A DNA stretch of 64,000 bases from Coenobita brevimanus (Eukaryota; Arthropoda; Malacostraca; Decapoda; Coenobitidae), in the NCBI GenBank assembly GCA_032717465.1, contig JAVRFU010000159.1:62001-126000 (forward strand). Direction: 5' to 3'. Made by a program: the position numbers and the translations under genes. Below are positions 1 through 9,543 of the stretch, piece after piece. Numbering within the stretch: position 1 is the first letter of the stretch; every line of letters starts with the position of its first letter. The notes below the pieces were generated by a model, which saw only the letters and a list, made by a program, of their open reading frames with translations, did no database searches and had not been told where the DNA came from.

Positions 1-1048
1 TGATATTTCTGTGTTTCTTCTGGCCTTTATTTTCCCTCTACTCCTACAATGCCATATTATGAGTTGCTGCTAATTCTTTGCGTTTCCTTACTTCAAATCA
101 CTTCTTGCAGTCAGCATTCAACATTTAATTATCTGTGTTGCATATGTACCAAAATTGAGAGTTTTTATAATATAGTAGGAATTGCCAGGCCCATGCAGTA
201 ATATGTTTTATGATGTACTGGTACTGTTTCTGTGTTTCTGCCGTAGTTATTCATTTCAGATTGTGCCATGATGGAGGTGTGTGTGCAGTGCCTTTGAAGG
301 GAGTGGATTGATGTGTATAGACACCATAACTGCACAGGACAGCCCTTCGGAAATAATTGCGTGCCTGTGGTTGATGGGTCTTTGGCCAGACAGACTGGGG
401 CTGATCTACAGCAACCAAGAGGTATATAAAAACATCAATAATGTCCAGATTGACTCTGTTGGATACATTTATGTGAAGCTACAGAGCGTGGGTTAATGTT
501 TTTGGCATATCCGATAGAGCCAAGATTCCGGGAGCTTGAATAATGAGTGAATGGAAGCGTGGCCCATTGGCTTGGGCAAATTTGGGCTGTCAGGACATTG
601 CTACTCCTCACCCTGCCGTAGGGTTGGAAAGGAGGTCCAGGTGATGATGATGTACTTCAGCAGATGTAAACACAGTGGCTCACACCAAAGTTGCTCTTCT
701 CACAGTACACCATCCTTCTTTCAGGGGATAGGGAGTTGAGGGATGTTTGTATAGCCAGGGACTGGATCCACTACAGCTTCCTTTTACAGGATAAGGAGGG
801 AATTGAGGGATGTTTGTATAATCAGGGAGTGTAGCCAGCTAATTATGTGAGTGCCACTAATCACAGCCATCAGTTTGTAGTCCCCAGGTGTATTTAACAG
901 ACAGAAACCATGAATCGGGGTCACAGACTTTAAGTAAGGCACTGACATGCATCATGTTTTAATTATGATAGTTCTTTCACCTTGACCTGGCCTAGATTTC
1001 AGCCTCTTGTAGCTTTATTTCATTCAGCTCTGACAGAAAAAAGTGTTG
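1..1048. other. No gene recognised; mixed dispersed-repeat DNA
   Basis: I see no coding gene here. Short open frames (for example 281-496 and 551-739) lack recognisable domains. The ~48-bp stretch around 363-415 recurs at about 38,697-38,745, so it is a dispersed repeat. The stretch at 700-800 has two similar blocks ending in AGGGATGTTTGTAT, suggesting a local duplication. Confidence 0.6.
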
Positions 1049-1094
1049 TGACTCAAAATCCTTTCCATGGCACTTCTTTGTGACTGGCATTGTA
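1049..1094 (+). repeat. Copy of a ~30-bp dispersed motif
   Basis: This matches a short conserved motif with core CTTTCCACAGCACTTCTTCA followed by TGACTAGCA. The motif recurs near 11,863, 12,000, 22,411, 26,012, 26,713, 39,028, 39,165, 39,259 and 46,447, and in reverse near 47,086. It is likely a piece of a dispersed repeat; no function is shown. Confidence 0.5.
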
Positions 1095-1349
1095 CCGTAT
1101 TATTTCAGCTCAGTTTCAAGGTGATTTTCAATTTTATGCCAAGTTTGTACTGTAGTATAAGTAATAGTAGTTGCAGCCCCCGGTTCATTGAGCAACATGA
1201 ACCGAGTGGGCTGCAGGTGGAAGTTCCTCTTCTGCAGTCCACCATTACATCAGTGCCACCCCATGAAGGCTGCAGGGTTATTCCAGGCCAACTCACCCCA
1301 AACCTCCCAGTTCATGCCGTCAATTTTCTTGGAAATATTCAGGAAAATG

Positions 1350-1413
1350 CTGTACTTGTTTGTGGCCACCCCTTATGGGATTAGGGCATCTGGCAATAGA
1401 TGGATAGATAGAA
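1350..1413 (+). mobile_element. 3' tail fragment of GATA-tailed RTE-like LINE/SINE1
   Basis: The signature tail is present: GTGGCCACCCCTTATGGGAT, then a TCTGGCAATAGATGG-type end running into GATA repeats. The same tail ends the coding LINE copies at 4,413-5,495 and 58,058-58,878 and the SINE1 copies. Only the last ~50 bp remain, so LINE and SINE origin cannot be told apart. Confidence 0.65.
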
Positions 1414-1496
1414 CCATGCAAAATCTTGCTGTCTTCAGAGAATGTTATGAATTTAACCAGAGACTGAAAAGGTTAATATATAATTTTCACTTCCAG

Positions 1497-1539
1497 GTTA
1501 GAGGTGACTCAGCCGTGGAAACTGCCATGCCATCATATC
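1497..1539 (+). other. Exon-like segment, degenerate paralog of 9,686-9,821
   Basis: A pyrimidine-rich stretch ending TTCCAG precedes a segment that reads VRGDSAVETA. The 22 bases at 1,506-1,527 match 9,697-9,718 at 20 positions, where the reading is GVLIDPAVETANRD. Similarity to the MBL-fold ETHE1/glyoxalase family is seen only in the second copy. No donor site follows, because LINE sequence starts at about 1,540. This is a degraded duplicate exon or a dispersed repeat; coding is not established. Confidence 0.25.
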
Positions 1540-1645
1540 ATATCGTACATAACGGCTCCAACATGCTTGCCTGCGTCAGCCTTGGTCACCTAATGGCGGC
1601 TCTACACGCAGCCCGATCTCTAGCAGTCACCATGACAATTATCTC
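1540..1645 (-). mobile_element. 3' end fragment of LINE family W
   Basis: The block containing GGCTCCAACATGCTTGC and TTGGTCACCTAATGGC recurs near 35,745, 42,536 and 44,190 on the same strand, and as its complement near 28,200. The longer copies encode an RT carboxy-terminal region on the minus strand, so this is a 5'-truncated 3' end. I use W only as a label here; the clade is not assigned. Confidence 0.55.
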
Positions 1646-1655
1646 CACTGTCTAG

Positions 1656-2090
1656 TAAGTACCTGAATGTGGTTGCATTTTGTTCAAGACTAAATCTGGG
1701 GGTTTGCAGGCTGATGTTGCCCTTCTGCAGTCCACCATGCTCCTCTTGGGGTTTAGGAAGTTAGGAATGTTTGTCTATTGGCACCACTGCATGAAGACAT
1801 TCCTGTGCAGTACCAGAGTGGTTTTATACTCCATATTATTGACTAAGGTGCTCATTATTCACTTTATCATATTTTTCTATTCTCCTGCATTCTAAACTCT
1901 ACCTAACCCTGTCTTTGGATGGGAAAAGAGGGAGGGATGATGGTTTTCTTGCACGTAATATTACTTCCTAATTGTTTATCGTGTATTTTCCCATGTGTAA
2001 TATAAGTCACCATATTTGCCTCAGTTTCCTAGCCTTACAAGCTTCCGTACCTTGCCTTCATATATGATCATTTACTATATCCATCCATCC
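1656..2090. other. No gene recognised
   Basis: AT-rich sequence. A second copy of the dispersed motif TCTGCAGTCCACCAT lies near 1,723; the first is near 1,232. Nothing else could be identified. Confidence 0.5.
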
Positions 2091-2094
2091 TCTT

Positions 2095-2222
2095 GCTCTG
2101 TGAGAGAGAGGGGTGTAAGTTGGGGGAAAGGCAGCAAAATAGCAAGGGACAGGGTGACATGGAGGCGATTTGTCTGTGGCCACCCTTTACACGATTATGG
2201 TGTCTGGCTGTAGATAGATAAT
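2095..2222 (+). mobile_element. RTE-like LINE 3' fragment (C-terminal codons plus tail)
   Basis: The text encodes a decayed RTE-family carboxy terminus like WRRFVCGHPL at 2,158-2,195, followed by the tail GTGTCTGGCTGTAGATAGAT. It parallels the end of the copy at 4,413-5,495. The remaining frame has no RT motif. Confidence 0.65.
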
Positions 2223-2332
2223 TATGATAGGTTCTTGTCCTACCATGCCTCCTTTCACCTCTAAACTCTTTTCATCACCATATCTGCATCCATTCTCTCC
2301 ATATAATTATATCTGTCTAATGTCACACTCGT

Positions 2333-2480
2333 TAGGAGAAACACATTGAGGTGGTTTAGCCATGTGGAGAGGATGGAGAGTGAGAGACTGACAAGGAGAG
2401 TGTATGTGAGTGAGGGGGAGAGGGAGGGGGAGGCTAAAAATGAAAAGGAGGGATGGAGTGGTGAAAAAAGTTGCATGTAT
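2333..2480 (+). mobile_element. RTE-like LINE C-terminal fragment
   Basis: In the frame of 2,346-2,534 it reads RWFSHVERMESERLTRRVYV, then an E/G-rich stretch. This matches the C-terminal domain (RWFGHVERM...LTKRVY) of the RTE-like copies at 4.4-5.5 and 58.1-58.9 kb. It lacks both the RT core and the 3' tail, so it is a dead fragment. Confidence 0.65.
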
Positions 2481-2584
2481 ATGTCGAGTTCAAAGGCCAT
2501 TTACTGGAAATTGACCACTTATCCAGATGTCTAACCAAGATTTTTCTGAACCTTAGATGGTATACTTGATTAATCTGAAGAGTA

Positions 2585-3120
2585 ATTTTCTGCCTCTCCT
2601 ATGCATGCAAACCACCCCCCAGCTCCAGTAGGGTGGAGTCAAAGGTTTTTCGTCTCTTTAACTCTCCTCCTCTTACTGGCTCCCTTCAACCTGTGTCTCT
2701 TCGCCACAGTGTTGCATCTTTATCTCTTTTCTGTTGCTACATCAGTGGTCACTGCTCCTCTGAACTGTCTGCTTGCATTCCCCCACCTGTACGACGGGTG
2801 CGTAGCACTCGTCTAGCAGCAAACTCTTATCCCATTTCTGTCCAGCTCTCTAATGCAAGAGTTAACCGTTGCTCCCAGTCCTTCATTTATGCAACAGGTC
2901 AACTCTGGAACTGTCTCCCTCTGTCTGTATTTCCTACGTACTATGATCTCCAGTCTTTCAAACACATTGTGTCCACGCATCTCGAAATGAACGTATCTTG
3001 AATTTGGCTCTCTTTTGTATTGTTTTTGTTTTGTTTTTTTCTTGGAAGGAATGGTTTGTGGGCTCCTGGCCTTTGGCTCCTTCTTCATTGCATTAAAAAA
3101 AAATAAATAATAAATAAAAA
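2585..3120 (+). pseudogene. 3' end of a jockey-like LINE with poly(A) tail
   Basis: The frame at 2,633-3,001 encodes the carboxy-terminal part downstream of RT. Readable blocks are SLRHSVASLSLF, CSSELSACIPPPVRRVRSTR, YPISVQLSNARVNRCSQSFI and GQLWNCLPLSVFP. These are typical of the extreme C-terminus of arthropod jockey-like non-LTR elements, which sits after the thumb and has no catalytic residue. After the stop codon come ~90 bp of 3'UTR and an A-rich tail (3,089-3,120), as expected for a poly(A)-ended retrotransposon. The RT domain is missing, so this is a 5'-truncated dead copy. Relatives lie at 23,262-23,455 (plus) and 34,688-35,035 (minus). Confidence 0.75.
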
Positions 3121-3214
3121 ATGAGGCACAGGGAGTATTATGGAGGCTTGGTTTCTGGATGGACTCCGGATATGCGTCAGTCCAAGCAGTTGACAGTCAC
3201 CATAGAAGGCTGCA

Positions 3215-3440
3215 CATCACCCCATCATCTGGTTATATGGTTACCACCCAGCATTGTAAACAGTTTCCTCAGTTTCAGGAAACCATTAGGCTTGCAACTC
3301 AGTGTAGAGCCACCTGCACTGGAAAAATAATAAAATGTGACAGGATGGCAAGGGAGAAGTAGGAAGAGAGGACACACAGAATGAGAAAGGGGAAGGAAGA
3401 AGTAGGTGGGACTATATCAAGGGAATGAATGATGGTTGTG
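3215..3440 (-). mobile_element. SINE1 fragment
   Basis: The complement of the SINE1 body is recognisable: GGTTATATGGTTACCACCCA at 3,230-3,249, then the block with GGAAACCATTAGGCTT, CAGTGTAGAGCCACC and the purine-rich stretch leading to GAAGAAGTAGGTGG. The full-length reference in this window is 60,265-60,641. The shared LINE tail is missing here. Confidence 0.65.
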
Positions 3441-3675
3441 GATTTGGAGAAGGCATTTGATAGAGTTCCATGGGTGATAGTAAAAATGGGCTGTGAGAGA
3501 GCTGTGAGAGGCCAAGGATGAGATGGGGGAATGGAGTGGAGAGGTATATGAGAGAGGGGTGTGTGAGCTGGGAGCAGGGCAGTGAAATGGCGGGGGACAG
3601 GGCGACACGAAGACAATTTATTTGTGGCCACCCCTTACAGGATTAAGGCGTCTGGCAGTAGATAGATAGAGAAAA
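3441..3675 (+). mobile_element. Rearranged RTE-like LINE fragment with RT motif A
   Basis: A short RT motif-A block reads VVDLEKAFDRVPW at about 3,433-3,471. The sequence then jumps to the C-terminal coding end (MEWRGI/ERGVCELGAGQ-like region) and the 3' tail TGGCCACCCCTTACAGGATT plus GATA repeats. The ~600 bp normally between motif A and the C-terminus are deleted, so it is a rearranged dead copy. Confidence 0.6.
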
Positions 3676-3689
3676 CTGTATCTTAATGG

Positions 3690-3800
3690 ATTGTCAGGTT
3701 GACGTGAAATTTTATGAATGGGCAGCTGCTGTACATGTGAGAGTGAATGGAGAGTTATGTGAGGAATTATCAAGTTCATACAGGCGTTCACACGAAGCAG
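3690..3800 (+). mobile_element. Possible RT fragment
   Basis: One frame reads VKFYEWAAAVHVRVNGELCE, which resembles the region before RT motif B in the RTE-like copies (GARATVRVDGELSEFF). It is short and degenerate. I report it only because it lies in a run of fragments of the same family. Confidence 0.4.
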
Positions 3801-3844
3801 GAATGACAGGGGGCCTGTTGCCACATATTAAGGTTACCTATTTA

Positions 3845-4065
3845 TCTATTGCCATAAGGGGTGGCCTCAAACAAATCGCCTCCATGTTGCCCTGTCCCCT
3901 GCCATTTCATTGCCTTGCTCCCAGCTCACACCCCCCTCTCTCATATACCTCTCCACTCCATCCCATCTCCTTGGCCTCCCTCTCCCTCTTCCCTCCCTCC
4001 ACCTCACTCACATACACTCTCCTTGTCAGTCTCTCATTCTGGTGAGAAAAAAAGAGTGGATGTGA
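3845..4065 (-). mobile_element. RTE-like LINE 3' fragment
   Basis: The complement of the tail (GCCATAAGGGGTGGCCTCAA) is followed by pyrimidine-rich sequence, which on the minus strand encodes the degenerate C-terminus (YMRE, GRGRPR-like, LTRRVYVSEVE). It is a 3' end truncated before RT. Confidence 0.65.
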
Positions 4066-4412
4066 GGCTACAAAGATTTAACAAACATGTGAGAAAAGAA
4101 TAGACAGGATTATCTCCCACCCTCCACACCATCCAGGAAGGGAGGGAGGCAGGAAGAAAGGTAGGGAAGTGTTTTTAAAATGATCAAGCATTAGAATTTT
4201 TATAGGAAAGGGAGAAGCTGTGCATTAAATAATCACTAATATACACTTATAAATAAATAAATAAAGTTTCAATATGTAAGTGTCTGACCCATAGGGCATG
4301 ATTTATTTATTTATTTATTTATAGCCAAGATTGAGGTCATAGTAACAGACATTTACAGGAAGTCATGCATTACCAGCAGATTCCCTTTGACCTTGTCTGT
4401 TTATCTACCTGT
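4066..4412. other. No gene; AT-rich with AAAT/TTTA short repeats
   Basis: Contains AATA repeats near 4,250-4,265 and TTTA repeats near 4,302-4,322. No coding signal was seen. Confidence 0.5.
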
Positions 4413-5495
4413 ATCTATCTGGAAGGTATTAAGAATATATGGAGTGGAGGGGAAATTGTTGAGTGCTGTGAAGAGTATGTACGAGGGAGCTAGGGCTACG
4501 GTGCGAGTGGATGGTGAGCTGAGTGAGTTCTTTGATCTCAATGTGGGACTGAAACAGGGGTGTGTAATGTCTCCATGGCTGTTTAATATATATATGGATG
4601 GGGTCGTAAAGGAGGTACAAGGTAGGGCAGTGGATGTGGGGGTGGCCCTAACGAATGAGGGTGAGATTTGGAAGCTTCCGGTGTTGCTGTTTGCTGATGA
4701 TACAGTATTGTTGAGTGAAGATGAATGGGAGTTGCAAGGTTTGGTGAATGAATTTGGGACAGTGTGTAGGAGGAGGAAGCTGAAAGTTAATGTAAACAAA
4801 AGTAAAGTTATGGTGTTTGAGAGGAATGAAGTCACAGAGTGTGCAGTGAGGTTGGATGGTGAGGATATGGAGAATGTGAGTGCATTCAAGTACTTGGGTA
4901 GTGTGATGAGTAAGGATGGAACTTTGGGGGAGGAAGTGCGTGAAAGGGTACAGCAGGGAAGGAAGGTTGTAGGCATGCTGAAAGCAGTGATGAGAAATAG
5001 GGAAGTGAGTATGGAAGTTAAGAAGTCTCTGCATGATGGTATTGTGATCCCTACCCTGACGTATGGAAGCAGGCGTGGACCTTGCAAGAGGGGAACAAGT
5101 CAAGAGTGAGAGCAGTGGAAATGAGTTACTTGAGAGGAGCATGTGGAGTGACATGGAGGGACAGGTTGACGAATGAAGAAGTGAAGGAACGTTGTGGGGT
5201 AGATGTGGATGTGGTTGAAAAGATTAGGAGAAATACACTGAGGTGGTTTGGACATGTGGAGAGGATGGAGAGTGAAAGACTGACTAAGAGGGTGTATGGG
5301 GGTGAGGTGGAGGGAGGGAGAGGGAGGGGTAGACCGAGGATGAGGTGGAGGGATGGAGTTGAGAGGTATATGAGGGAGGGGGGGGTGAGTTGGGGGGAGG
5401 GGAGTCAAATGGTGGGTGACAGAGTGACTTGGAGGCGTTTTGTCTGCGGCCACCCTTTGCGGGATTAGGGCGTCGGGCTATAGATAGATAGATAG
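4413..5495 (+). pseudogene. RTE-like non-LTR retrotransposon, 5'-truncated RT plus tail
   Basis: A reverse-transcriptase fragment read in two frames, 4,414 to ~5,070 and ~5,070 to 5,468. Visible RT parts are GLKQGCVMSPWLFNIYMDGV (motif B), LLFADDTVLL (motif C, catalytic ADD), LKVNVNKSKVMVF (motif D) and FKYLGSVMSKDG (motif E). The C-terminal domain follows, with RWFGHVERM, LTKRVY and a GRGRGRPRMRWRDGV block. Endonuclease, fingers and motif A are missing, so it is a 5'-truncated copy. A frameshift near 5,070 (after LTYGS) separates the halves. The stop at 5,466-5,468 lies only ~15 bp before the tail GGCGTCGGGCTATAGATAGA and GATA repeats. A microsatellite tail with almost no 3'UTR fits RTE-type elements; the exact clade is inferred. 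Confidence 0.85.
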
Positions 5496-5519
5496 ATAGA
5501 TCTATCTGTATAACTTACC

Positions 5520-5905
5520 AGACACGTTAATCCTTCAAGGGGTGGCCACAGACAAATCGCCTCCATGTCACTCTGTCTTCTGCCATTCACAACTCCTCTG
5601 ATATCTCTCACCACTCCATCCCACCATCTTAGCCTTAGTTTGCCCTAATACCTCACTCATACAGTCTCCTGGTCAGTCTCATTCTCTGTTCTCCACATGA
5701 CTGAACCATCACAGAGTATTTCTCGTAACATCCACATCACAGTGCTTGTCACCTTCATCATTTGTCGTTGTTTTTCCATATAATTCCACATGCACTTCTC
5801 ATATACCTCTTTTTCATTCCACATGCTCCTCTCAGATAACATTTATTCACTCTTTGCCACTCTTCCACTGCTCTCACCCTTGACCTGTGTCCTTTCACCA
5901 GGGAT
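5520..5905 (-). mobile_element. RTE-like LINE 3' fragment
   Basis: The complement of the tail (CCTTCAAGGGGTGGCCACAG) is at 5,536-5,555. Minus-strand codons further along give C-terminal pieces such as KGHRSRVRAVEEW and CYLRGACGM, homologous to HKSRVRAVEMSYLRGACGVT of the 58 kb copy. A small internal duplication repeats the CACATGC-TCTC block near 5,786-5,835. Stops and frameshifts make it non-functional. Confidence 0.7.
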
Positions 5906-6180
5906 GAGACCAGCATGTTAACCCTGTGGAGGAGTCTGGTACTACCCAAGCTTGAATAAAAGTTCCGTAGCAAGAGGGGAAGATCCTGCCACGTCAAAGG
6001 ATATTTCACAAACGTGTTAACCTGCACCGTAGAAGCCTTCAAGCCGAAATCAGACGCCTTCCTGCGAAAGATGGGAGACACACCACCTCTTGCCGCATAC
6101 TGCGACAGGCTAGGGTATTTGCAAGAATATATTGATGCCACGGCACTGCGTAACTGAGGCTTAGTGGCTGAGATCTCCAT
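5906..6180 (+). pseudogene. C-terminal fragment of another LINE (jockey/CR1-like)
   Basis: Broken plus-strand reading gives MLTLWRSLVLPKLE-like text near 5,918-5,958, then AFKPKSDAFLRKMGDTPPLA and RLGYLQEYIDATALRN before a stop at about 6,162. The first block resembles the post-RT region of jockey/CR1-like LINEs. The second part I do not recognise with certainty. There is at least one frameshift between the blocks. Confidence 0.4.
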
Positions 6181-6289
6181 AGGGTGTCATAAGGTAAGGC
6201 TAAGCTTCACTTCCATATGATAGAGTAGGGATCATTGTACTGTAATAAAGTTTCTCCCTCTTTCTCTCTATCTCTATCTGTTTATTTAT

Positions 6290-6375
6290 CTACAGTAAAA
6301 GTCCCATTATTCGGCATCTATGGGACCAGGATGATGCTGAGATGTTGGATTTACCGAATAATCAAAAACCTACCC
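6290..6375 (+). mobile_element. Pogo/Tigger-like terminal fragment
   Basis: TACAGTAAAAGTCCCATTAT, then TTCGGCATCTATGGGACCAG and a partner ATTTACCGAATAATC at ~6,349-6,363, resembles the ends of pogo-type elements (TA target, CAGT start, a CGGC/CCGA pair). No clear opposite terminus was found, so it is a fragment. Confidence 0.4.
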
Positions 6376-6489
6376 ACTCAGTACCTTAAATATATTGGTG
6401 AACACTGTCATCACCACTTATGGTATTACAACTGTTTGGAGAGAGTATACTGTACAATACTGCAATCAATACAGTACTGTACCTGAATC

Positions 6490-6522
6490 TGAAATATATA
6501 TATATATATATATATATAAATT
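6490..6522. repeat. (TA)n microsatellite
   Basis: About 14 TA units immediately upstream of the RTE-like element. It may mark the insertion site or 5' truncation point. Confidence 0.8.
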
Positions 6523-6542
6523 AGTGAACATATACAAGTGGG

Positions 6543-9032
6543 GTGCTAAGAATCTCACGGTTGCCTCAATTACAATCTAATTCCTTTGTTAATGCAAAAA
6601 ATACAATTAAAATTGGTAACTGGAATGTGAGAACGCTAAATCATGATGGTAAAATCGATGAGTTAGTGAAGGTTTTTCAAAATTACGGACTTGATATTTG
6701 TGCTCTGACAGAAACTAGATTAATTGGAGTCGATAAGTTGGATTTGGAGGATGGTATACGTTTATTGATATCTGGCCGACAGGACGGAATGCATTATCAG
6801 GGAGTAGGATTGTTGCTGGGTTGTAAGGCAAATAAGGCTTTATGTGAGTGGGATCCTATAGATGAGCGATTGTTATACGCACAGTTTAAATCAAATCATG
6901 GCAACATCAGTCTGTTTGTGTGTTATGCACCTACTAATGATGCACTCGATGAAAGGAAAGACACATTTTATGAAAAGTTGCAAGAAGGAGTAGGAAGGGT
7001 ACCTAGACATGATGTTTTGATCTGCATTGGAGACTTTAATGCAGTAATGGACTGTTCAAATGAGGGATTTGAGGCATGTATGGGTAAGATGGGAGTTGGT
7101 AGTAGGATGAGTGAAAACGGAGTGAGGTTTGGAAGCTTCTGTCTAGCAAATGACTTAGTCATCGGGGGCACACTCTTTCAGCATTGCAATATACACAAGA
7201 CAACTTGGGTGTCGCCGTGTGGAAAATATAAAAATCAGATTGATCACATCGCTATCAGTAGGAGGCATAGAAGTTCTCTGCTAGATGTTCATGTTAAACG
7301 GGGAGCGGATATTGGTAGTGACCATCAACTCAGCATTGCAAAAATAAGGTTTAAACTTAAAAATCAGAAGAAGGAAAAATCTGGTGTTGGTAGATACGAT
7401 ATTGTTAAGCTTAGAAGGGAAGGAGAAGAAAAGGAGGAATTCAGATTAGAATGCAGAAATAGGTTTTTGGTGTTGGAAACGTTGGAAGAGGGGGAAAAAA
7501 GTGTAGATGAGATGTGGGAGGATGTGAACAAAGTTTTGCATGAGACTGCTGAATGTACGATTGGAAGGAGACATAGATTCAGGAGAAAGAAATGGATATC
7601 AGAGGAAACGTGGGATATGATAAAAAAGAGAGGTGAGGCTAAATTGAGGAGTGAGATGCAATGCGTTGATGAACGAGAGATTGAATTAGCAAGAGCTGCG
7701 TACTGGAGTTTGAATTCAGAAGTAAGAAGGTTAGCTAGGAGAGATAAAAGAAGATGTGTGGATGAAAAGGTTGCAGAGACTGAAATCTTAATAAACAAAA
7801 ATGATGGACAGAGTCAAAGAATAGCATATGAATTGATTAGAGAACTGAGTGGTAATGCAGGTAAACGCAAGGAAATACCAGTTAGAGACAGGGAAGGAAA
7901 TTTATTGACCAAAGATGGAGATATTAAAAATAGATGGAAAGAGCATTTTGAGACAGTTCTTAATAGACCAATACCACCAGAAGAGGATATACCATCTGCT
8001 CAGGAAGATTTAAATATAGAAACAGGAGAGTTGAGGCTTGCAGAAGTGGAGAAAGCAGTAAAACAGTTAAAGAATAATAAGGCACCAGGGGAGGATGGTT
8101 TATTTCCGGAAATGTTTAAAGTGGAGGGGGATAGATTAATAATGATCTTGACCAAGCTATTCAATAAGATATGGGTGACGGGGTTACTACCATCAGTTTG
8201 GAAGAATGGTGTAATTGTTAAAGTTCTGAAGAAGGGAGACCTGAGTGAATGTGGTAATTGGAGGGGAATCTCTTTGTCACCGATAGCTTTGAAAGTTTTC
8301 AGTAGAGTGTTGTTAAATAGGTTGGAGCCGGTGGTTGAGGGTATTCTGAGGGATGAACAGGCTGGTTTTAGAAAGGGACGTGGTTGTAATGATCAGATCT
8401 TTATAGTTAGGCATTTGATGCAGCAAGTTAATGAAATGAGAGTACCGTTAAGTCTTTGTTTTGTTGATTTTGAAAAGGCTTTTGATAGTGTTTCGAGAGA
8501 GATTATGGGGAAGATCATGAGACATTATGGAATACCAGAGGAGTTTGTGAGGGTCATTATGAACATGCATGAGGACAAATTTTGTAAAGTGATGGTTGAT
8601 GGTTGTCTGAGTGATTCGTTTGAAGACAAAAACGGAGTAATTCAAGGTGGTGTTCTATCGCCTTTACTATTTATAATTGTCATTGATTACATTATGAAAT
8701 GCGTTGGAACAGAAACCGGTGCAGGTATACTTTGGGGAGAGAACAGGAAACTTTTGGATTTAGATTATGCAGATGATATAGTTTTGATTTGTGATGGGCC
8801 AGAAGAGATGCAGAGAGTGTTGGACTGTTTGGTGAGTGAAGGTCGCAAGGTGGGTTTGGTTATTAATTGTGGAAAAACTGAAATAATCAATATGAATATG
8901 GAAAATGCGCAGGAATGTGTAATTGGAGGTATGGTTGTAAAGCAAGTTGATAGGTTTAAATATTTAGGTACTTATTTAGCCAAGGATGGTTCTTTGAACT
9001 TTGAATTCGGAGGAAAGGTTAAAGAAGGCTAA
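6543..9032 (+). CDS. Endonuclease-reverse transcriptase polyprotein, main part (frameshifted)
   Basis: The encoded protein nicks target DNA and copies its own RNA there (target-primed reverse transcription). Residues ~22-265 form the APE endonuclease: GNWNVRTL, ICALTETRL, GDFNAVMD (catalytic Asp/Asn) and the terminal GSDHQL motif. RT follows at ~515-800: NNKAPGEDGLFPEMFK, GNWRGISLSPIALKVFSRVL, DEQAGFRKGRGCNDQI, CFVDFEKAFDS (motif A), GVIQGGVLSPLLF (B), LDYADDIVLI (C), GLVINCGKTEI (D) and FKYLGTYLAKDG (E). All catalytic Asp residues are present. The frame is open for 829 codons and then ends in an artificial stop because of one extra base near 9,008-9,010 in TTCGGAGGAA; the correct reading continues at 9,001-9,543. 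One lesion in ~3 kb suggests a recent insertion. Confidence 0.85.
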   Translation: MLRISRLPQLQSNSFVNAKNTIKIGNWNVRTLNHDGKIDELVKVFQNYGLDICALTETRLIGVDKLDLEDGIRLLISGRQDGMHYQGVGLLLGCKANKALCEWDPIDERLLYAQFKSNHGNISLFVCYAPTNDALDERKDTFYEKLQEGVGRVPRHDVLICIGDFNAVMDCSNEGFEACMGKMGVGSRMSENGVRFGSFCLANDLVIGGTLFQHCNIHKTTWVSPCGKYKNQIDHIAISRRHRSSLLDVHVKRGADIGSDHQLSIAKIRFKLKNQKKEKSGVGRYDIVKLRREGEEKEEFRLECRNRFLVLETLEEGEKSVDEMWEDVNKVLHETAECTIGRRHRFRRKKWISEETWDMIKKRGEAKLRSEMQCVDEREIELARAAYWSLNSEVRRLARRDKRRCVDEKVAETEILINKNDGQSQRIAYELIRELSGNAGKRKEIPVRDREGNLLTKDGDIKNRWKEHFETVLNRPIPPEEDIPSAQEDLNIETGELRLAEVEKAVKQLKNNKAPGEDGLFPEMFKVEGDRLIMILTKLFNKIWVTGLLPSVWKNGVIVKVLKKGDLSECGNWRGISLSPIALKVFSRVLLNRLEPVVEGILRDEQAGFRKGRGCNDQIFIVRHLMQQVNEMRVPLSLCFVDFEKAFDSVSREIMGKIMRHYGIPEEFVRVIMNMHEDKFCKVMVDGCLSDSFEDKNGVIQGGVLSPLLFIIVIDYIMKCVGTETGAGILWGENRKLLDLDYADDIVLICDGPEEMQRVLDCLVSEGRKVGLVINCGKTEIINMNMENAQECVIGGMVVKQVDRFKYLGTYLAKDGSLNFEFGGKVKEG

Positions 9033-9543
9033 TCAGGCAATGGGAATGCTTAAAAATATTTGGAATAATAACAATTTTTCTGTGCATACAAAAATCAAAC
9101 TTTATAAGGTAATGGTTAGGAGTATCTTAATTTATGGACACGAGTCTTGGTACAGCACAGTGACTATGGAAAATAAATTCTTGGTGTTTGAAAACAAAGC
9201 ACTTGGAAGAATATTAGGAGTTAAGTGGTGGGAAAGGATACCAAATAGTAGAATTAGAGAAATAACGGGAGTGCAGCCGGTCGATGAATATGTTAGGTTC
9301 TCACGATGGAAGTGGCTAGGACATGTGTATAGGAGACAGGGAATAGTACGAGGTACACCAGGGTGGGTGGCACTTGGTAGGAGAGGTAGAGGAAGGCCAA
9401 AAGAGACGTGGGTGAGGACAATGAGACGGGAAGCTGGAGATGAGTGTTGGGGAGATCTTGAGGAGTTAGCACAAGATAGGATGTGGTGGTGTGAGTTCAT
9501 CGAGGCCCTATGCATCCCCGAGGGTGCCACAGGAAATGATTGA
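9001..9543 (+). CDS. C-terminal part of the same RTE-like polyprotein
   Basis: This frame continues the RT after the one-base slip: NSEERLKKANQAMGML, then YGHESWYSTV, LGHVYRRQGIVRG and GRRGRGRPKETW, ending in a W-rich tail (MWWCEFIEALCIPEGATGND). The LGHV...GRGRPK...W arrangement is the usual C-terminal block after the thumb in this group of LINEs; its job is not established. It overlaps the previous frame by ~30 bp, and together they give an expected product of about 1,000 residues. Confidence 0.8.
   Translation: MNSEERLKKANQAMGMLKNIWNNNNFSVHTKIKLYKVMVRSILIYGHESWYSTVTMENKFLVFENKALGRILGVKWWERIPNSRIREITGVQPVDEYVRFSRWKWLGHVYRRQGIVRGTPGWVALGRRGRGRPKETWVRTMRREAGDECWGDLEELAQDRMWWCEFIEALCIPEGATGND

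Noticed and set aside
4401..5154. Minus-strand frames opposite the RTE-like RT (168-228 residues)
   Set aside because: Shadows of the plus-strand RT; no domain of their own.
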